The translations under genes and the position numbers were made by a program. From Betaproteobacteria bacterium (GTDB lineage: Bacteria; Pseudomonadota; Gammaproteobacteria; Burkholderiales; Rhodocyclaceae), in the NCBI GenBank assembly GCA_016880375.1, contig JAEHDO010000238.1:1-9283 (forward strand): DNA of 9,283 nucleotides, read 5' to 3'. The first letter of the stretch is position 1. Every line of letters begins with the position of its first letter. The notes below the pieces were generated by a model, which saw only the letters and a list, made by a program, of their open reading frames with translations, was not told the DNA's origin and made no database searches. Shown one piece after another: positions 5,923 through 9,283 of this stretch.

Positions 5923-7011
5923 TCAGGTGTTCTGAATCACGATGTTCGGGAACTTCGCAGTCATGTCCTTTGCCTGCTCGGCAATTTTCACGGCGACGCG
6001 GCGGGCGATGCCGCGGTAGATCTCGGCAATGCGGCCATCGGGGTCGGCCGCCACTGTCGGCTTGCCGGAATCCGTCTGCTCGCGGATGGCGATGTCGAGC
6101 GGCAGGGCGCCGAGGAACTCCACCTCGTAGTCCTTGCACATCTTCTCGCCACCGCCGGAGCCGAAGATGTGCTCCTCGTGGCCGCACTTCGAACAGATGT
6201 GGATGCTCATGTTCTCGACGATGCCGAGGATCGGGATGCCGACCTTCTCGAACATCTTGAGGCCCTTGCGGGCATCCAGCAGGGCGATGTCCTGCGGCGT
6301 GGTGACGATCACCGCGCCGGTCACCGGCACCTGCTGCGCCAGGGTCAGCTGGATGTCGCCGGTGCCCGGCGGCAGGTCGATCACCAGGTAGTCGACGTCG
6401 CGCCACTGGGTGTCGCCGAGCAGCTGCTGCAGCGCCTGGGTGACCATCGGGCCGCGCCAGACCATCGGCGTCTCGGGATCGATCAGGAAGCCGATCGACA
6501 TGGCCTGCATCCCATAAGCCTGCATCGGCTCCAGCGTCTTGCCGTCGCGCGACTCGGGCTTGTCGGTGATGCCCAGCATCTGCGGCTGGGAAGGGCCGTA
6601 GATGTCGGCATCGAGCAGGCCGACACTGGCGCCCTCGGCGGCCAGCGCCAGGGCGAGGTTCACGGCGGTGGTGGACTTGCCGACGCCGCCCTTTCCCGAA
6701 GCCACGGCGATGATGTTCTTCACCTGCGGAATCAGCTTCACGCCGCGCTGCACGCTGTGCGAGACGATCTTGACATACACATTGGCGGAGACATTGCCCG
6801 CGCCGGGAATGGCTTTCAGCTTGTCGATCACAGCGCGACGGATGCCGTCGATCTGGCTCTTCGCCGGGTAGCCCAGCTCGATGTCGACGGCGATTTCCGC
6901 GCCATCGATCTTGATGTTCCTGGCAGAACGCGAGCTGACGAAATCCTTGCCTGTGTTCGGATCGGTGATTTCCTTCAGCGCCGTCTGCACCTGCAGTTCG
7001 GAAATGCTCAT
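5923..7011 (-). CDS. mrp: Iron-sulfur cluster carrier ATPase ApbC/Mrp
   Basis: 362 residues from the ATG at 7011, which has GGAG six bases upstream and begins MSISELQVQTALKEITDPNT, the normal start of the family. A longer reading from TTG at 7044 is rejected because that triplet overlaps the -10 box. Mrp/ApbC binds a [4Fe-4S] cluster at a dimer interface and passes it to target proteins, using ATP, in the cytoplasm. Seen here: an N-terminal MIP18-type domain (about 2-85), the deviant Walker A SGKGGVGKST (105-114), the switch segment DADIYGPSQPQ (134-144), DLPPGTGD (212-219), and the cluster-binding pair CSKC (C273, C276). All key residues are present. It is transcribed away from metG and precedes dcd. 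Confidence 0.96.
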   Translation of the reverse strand: MSISELQVQTALKEITDPNTGKDFVSSRSARNIKIDGAEIAVDIELGYPAKSQIDGIRRAVIDKLKAIPGAGNVSANVYVKIVSHSVQRGVKLIPQVKNIIAVASGKGGVGKSTTAVNLALALAAEGASVGLLDADIYGPSQPQMLGITDKPESRDGKTLEPMQAYGMQAMSIGFLIDPETPMVWRGPMVTQALQQLLGDTQWRDVDYLVIDLPPGTGDIQLTLAQQVPVTGAVIVTTPQDIALLDARKGLKMFEKVGIPILGIVENMSIHICSKCGHEEHIFGSGGGEKMCKDYEVEFLGALPLDIAIREQTDSGKPTVAADPDGRIAEIYRGIARRVAVKIAEQAKDMTAKFPNIVIQNT

Positions 7012-7036
7012 GGGATGCTCCATCAGGGTTTCAATA

Positions 7037-7055
7037 CCTGACAATTATACTCAGG
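7037..7055 (-). promoter_or_regulatory. mrp: mrp promoter -10 box inside an inverted repeat
   Basis: A perfect TATAAT lies at 7049-7044 on the - strand, 33 bases before the mrp start. No good -35 box is found 16-18 bases upstream (the - strand reads GGTAGG there), suggesting help from an activator or a weak promoter. Five-base arms CCTGA (7037-7041) and TCAGG (7051-7055) surround the -10 box with nine bases between, as an operator might. The rest of the 123-base gap between mrp and metG holds a second weak repeat, CAGTT/AACTG (7082-7086, 7097-7101), and a T-run (about 7113-7119). No convincing metG promoter was found. Confidence 0.45.
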
Positions 7056-7134
7056 ATTAGCCTGCTCCTACCAGCAGATTACAGTTTGCCGTCGCCAACT
7101 GCTAAACTTACTGTTTTTTCAGGCAAATTCAGCA

Positions 7135-9225
7135 ATGCCCCAGCCGCGCCAGATCCTCGTCACCAGCGCCCTGCCCTACGCAAACGGCGCCATCCACCTC
7201 GGCCACCTCGTCGAGTACATCCAGACCGACATCTGGGTGCGCTTCCAGAAGATGCGCGGCCACGCCTGCTGGTACGTCTGCGCCGACGACACTCACGGCA
7301 CGCCCATCATGCTGCGCGCCGACAAGGAAGGCATCACGCCGGAGACGCTCATTTCCCGTGTATACCAGGAGCACACGCGCGACTTCGCCGGATTCCACGT
7401 CGCCTTCGACAACTACCATTCGACGCACTCGGAGGAAACGCGCTTCTTCGCCAGCGACATTTACGGCAAGCTGAAGGCCGCCGGGCTGATCGAGGTGCGC
7501 GCCATCGAGCAGTTCTACGACCCGGTGAAGGGAATGTTCCTGCCGGACCGCTACATCCAGGGCGAGTGCCCGAAGTGCGGCACGCCGGACCAGTACGGCG
7601 ACTCCTGCGAATCCTGCGGCGCCGCCTACGCGCCCACCGACCTGAAGAACCCGGTTTCCGCCGTCTCCGGCGCAGTGCCGATCAGGAAGTCCTCCGACCA
7701 TTTCTTCTTCAAGCTCTCCGACCCGCGCTGCCAGGAGTTCCTTCGGCGCGCGACGCGCGAAGTCTGCAAGACCCAGCCCGAAGCGGTCAACAAGCTGCAG
7801 GAATGGCTTGGGGAGCCGGGCGAGAACAAGCTCACCGACTGGGACATTTCGCGCGATGCGCCCTACTTCGGCTTCGAGATTCCGGGCGCGCCGGGCAAGT
7901 ACTTCTACGTCTGGCTGGATGCACCGATCGGCTATTTCGGCAGCCTGAAAAACCTGGCCGCCCGCCGGCCGGAGGTGGACGTTGCCGCGTTTATCGAGCG
8001 CGATGCCGCGGCGCGTGCCGGTACGGAGATGTACCACTTCGTCGGCAAGGACATCCTCTACTTCCACGCCCTCTTCTGGCCCGCCGAACTGGAGCATTCC
8101 GGCTATCGCATCCCGACTGCGGTCTTCGCCCACGGCTTCCTCACCGTCGATGGCCAGAAGATGTCCAAGTCGCGCGGCACCTTCATCACCGCCGAGAGCT
8201 ACCTGAAGCAGGGCCTGAACCCCGAATGGCTGCGCTACTACTACGCCGCCAAGCTCAATGCATCGATGGAGGACATCGACCTCAACCTCGACGACTTCAT
8301 CGCGCGGGTGAACTCCGATCTGGTCGGCAAGTACGTTAACATCGCCTCGCGCTGCGCCGGCTTCATCCACAGGCGCTTCGATGGCGCGCTGGCGGCGGTG
8401 TCAGGCACGCTGCTGGAGGACGTGCGCGCTGCGGGTGAAACCGTCGCCGCACACTACCAGGCGCGCGAATACGGCAAGGCCGTGCGCGAGGTCATGGCGC
8501 TGGCCGACCGCGCCAACCAGTTCGTGAATGACCATGCGCCCTGGGAGCTGGCTAAGAAGGAAGGCGCGGACGCAGAATTGCACCGCGTCTGTTCCGAGGC
8601 GCTCAACCTGTTCCGCCTGCTGACGATCTATTTGAAACCGGTATTGCCGAAGCTGGCCGCCGACGTGGAGGCCTTTCTCAAGGTCGCCCCGCTGGCCTGG
8701 TCCGATGCCGCCACCCTGATGCCGGGCGGCCACTTGATCGGCGAATACAAGCACCTCACCACGCGCGTCGAGCGCAAGCAGATCGACGCGCTGCTCGAAG
8801 CCAACAAGGCATCGCTCGCCCCGGCGCCCATGTCGCAGCCGCATTCGCAGCAACGCCACGCCGAGCACCAGCAGCATGCCGAGGAGAAAGCCGCCGTGTC
8901 CCACATCTCGATCGACGACTTCTCGAAAGTCGACCTGCGCATCGCGCGCATCGCCAATGCCGAGCACGTCGAGGGCGCGGAAAAACTCATCAAGCTGACG
9001 CTCGACCTCGGCACGGAAACGCGCACGGTGTTCGCCGGCATCAAGTCGGCCTACGATCCGGCGGCGCTCACCGGTCGCCTGACGGTGATGGTGGCCAACC
9101 TGGCGCCGCGCAAGATGAAGTTCGGCCTGTCGGAAGGCATGGTGCTGGCGGCTTCCGGCGAGGGCCCGGGCATCTTCCTGCTCAGCCCGGACAGCGGCGC
9201 GCAGCCGGGCATGAAAGTGAAGTGA
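7135..9225 (+). CDS. metG: Methionyl-tRNA synthetase with C-terminal tRNA-binding domain
   Basis: 696 residues, full length for the long bacterial form. It charges tRNA-Met with methionine in the cytoplasm, for initiation and elongation. Class I signatures are present: [13 protein letters not shown] (12-24, the HIGH motif as HLGH), and KMSKS at 342-346. The connective peptide has a zinc-type cysteine set C145, C148, C158, C161 (CPKC...CESC). The anticodon-binding helical domain covers about 390-550. A linker rich in His and Gln (about 561-590) leads to an EMAPII/Trbp111-like OB-fold domain (591-696, with [11 protein letters not shown] and [13 protein letters not shown]), which dimerises the enzyme and binds tRNA. 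The start fits the conserved N-terminus, but only a weak Shine-Dalgarno is visible. Its stop overlaps the next gene start by one base. Confidence 0.97.
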   Translation: MPQPRQILVTSALPYANGAIHLGHLVEYIQTDIWVRFQKMRGHACWYVCADDTHGTPIMLRADKEGITPETLISRVYQEHTRDFAGFHVAFDNYHSTHSEETRFFASDIYGKLKAAGLIEVRAIEQFYDPVKGMFLPDRYIQGECPKCGTPDQYGDSCESCGAAYAPTDLKNPVSAVSGAVPIRKSSDHFFFKLSDPRCQEFLRRATREVCKTQPEAVNKLQEWLGEPGENKLTDWDISRDAPYFGFEIPGAPGKYFYVWLDAPIGYFGSLKNLAARRPEVDVAAFIERDAAARAGTEMYHFVGKDILYFHALFWPAELEHSGYRIPTAVFAHGFLTVDGQKMSKSRGTFITAESYLKQGLNPEWLRYYYAAKLNASMEDIDLNLDDFIARVNSDLVGKYVNIASRCAGFIHRRFDGALAAVSGTLLEDVRAAGETVAAHYQAREYGKAVREVMALADRANQFVNDHAPWELAKKEGADAELHRVCSEALNLFRLLTIYLKPVLPKLAADVEAFLKVAPLAWSDAATLMPGGHLIGEYKHLTTRVERKQIDALLEANKASLAPAPMSQPHSQQRHAEHQQHAEEKAAVSHISIDDFSKVDLRIARIANAEHVEGAEKLIKLTLDLGTETRTVFAGIKSAYDPAALTGRLTVMVANLAPRKMKFGLSEGMVLAASGEGPGIFLLSPDSGAQPGMKVK

Positions 9226-9283
9226 TGGAGCGCCGGCGCCTAGTCGTCCACGGACGCGTCCAGGGCGTCGGCTTCCGCGCTTC
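9225..9283 (+). CDS. acyP: Acylphosphatase (partial, cut by the right edge)
   Basis: The ATG at 9225-9227 shares its A with the metG stop codon (TGATG), so it is probably translated by coupling to metG. The visible 19 complete codons read [19 protein letters not shown], which contains the acylphosphatase signature V-x-G-x-V-Q-G-V-G-F-R, including the phosphate-binding loop and its arginine. Acylphosphatases are cytoplasmic proteins of about 90 residues that hydrolyse acyl phosphates. The N-terminal domain of HypF has the same motif, but there it is usually followed by Pro-Phe; here Ala follows the arginine, which favours a stand-alone enzyme. Only the start is visible. Confidence 0.8.
   Translation, partial: MERRRLVVHGRVQGVGFRA

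Noticed and set aside
7079..7108. metG promoter (TTACAG, 18 bases, TAAACT)
   Set aside because: The -35 candidate matches consensus at only two of six bases; not strong enough to annotate.
7086..8339. 417-codon + strand ORF overlapping metG in another frame
   Set aside because: Arg/Pro/His-rich shifted reading of metG with no family features.
7129..8370. 413-codon - strand ORF opposite metG
   Set aside because: Antisense to the catalytic half of MetRS; a by-product of strong third-position GC bias.

Overview
The window looks like a chromosomal segment of a GC-rich betaproteobacterium, probably of the Rhodocyclales or a close relative. This is inferred from high third-position GC, from protein character, and from the order metG / mrp (apbC) / dcd / Orn-Lys-Arg decarboxylase, which I associate with that group from memory. 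No RNA gene, insertion sequence, CRISPR array, phage gene or attachment site was seen.

The right half is housekeeping. metG (methionyl-tRNA synthetase with an appended C-terminal tRNA-binding domain) is on the + strand. Its stop codon overlaps the start of an acylphosphatase gene that is cut by the right edge. Diverging from metG on the - strand is mrp/apbC (Fe-S cluster carrier ATPase), followed by dcd (dCTP deaminase) and then a 744-residue PLP-dependent Orn/Lys/Arg decarboxylase. Three promoter or hairpin arrangements lie between these genes. The most notable is a 12-bp-arm palindrome just before dcd that reads as a terminator for mrp transcripts and also carries the -10 box of a candidate dcd promoter.

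The left third (about 1-2845, all - strand) is the accessory part. A near-consensus sigma70 promoter (TTGACA, 16 bp, TACAAT) drives a compact cluster. In transcription order it holds a tiny ORF for a 42-residue peptide that is mostly signal sequence, an outer-membrane protein with periplasmic TPRs and a Slam-like beta-barrel ending in Phe, a secreted FecR-domain protein starting 12 bases later, and, after 175 bases, a second FecR-domain paralogue cut by the left edge. These FecR proteins have signal peptides and no anti-sigma region, and no FecI sigma factor or TonB receptor gene is visible, so they are probably not iron-signalling FecR proteins. The layout suggests an envelope assembly or export module of unknown substrate, and it is the part most worth following up.

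Many long antisense or out-of-frame ORFs overlap the real genes. They are a by-product of GC-rich codon use and are not annotated.
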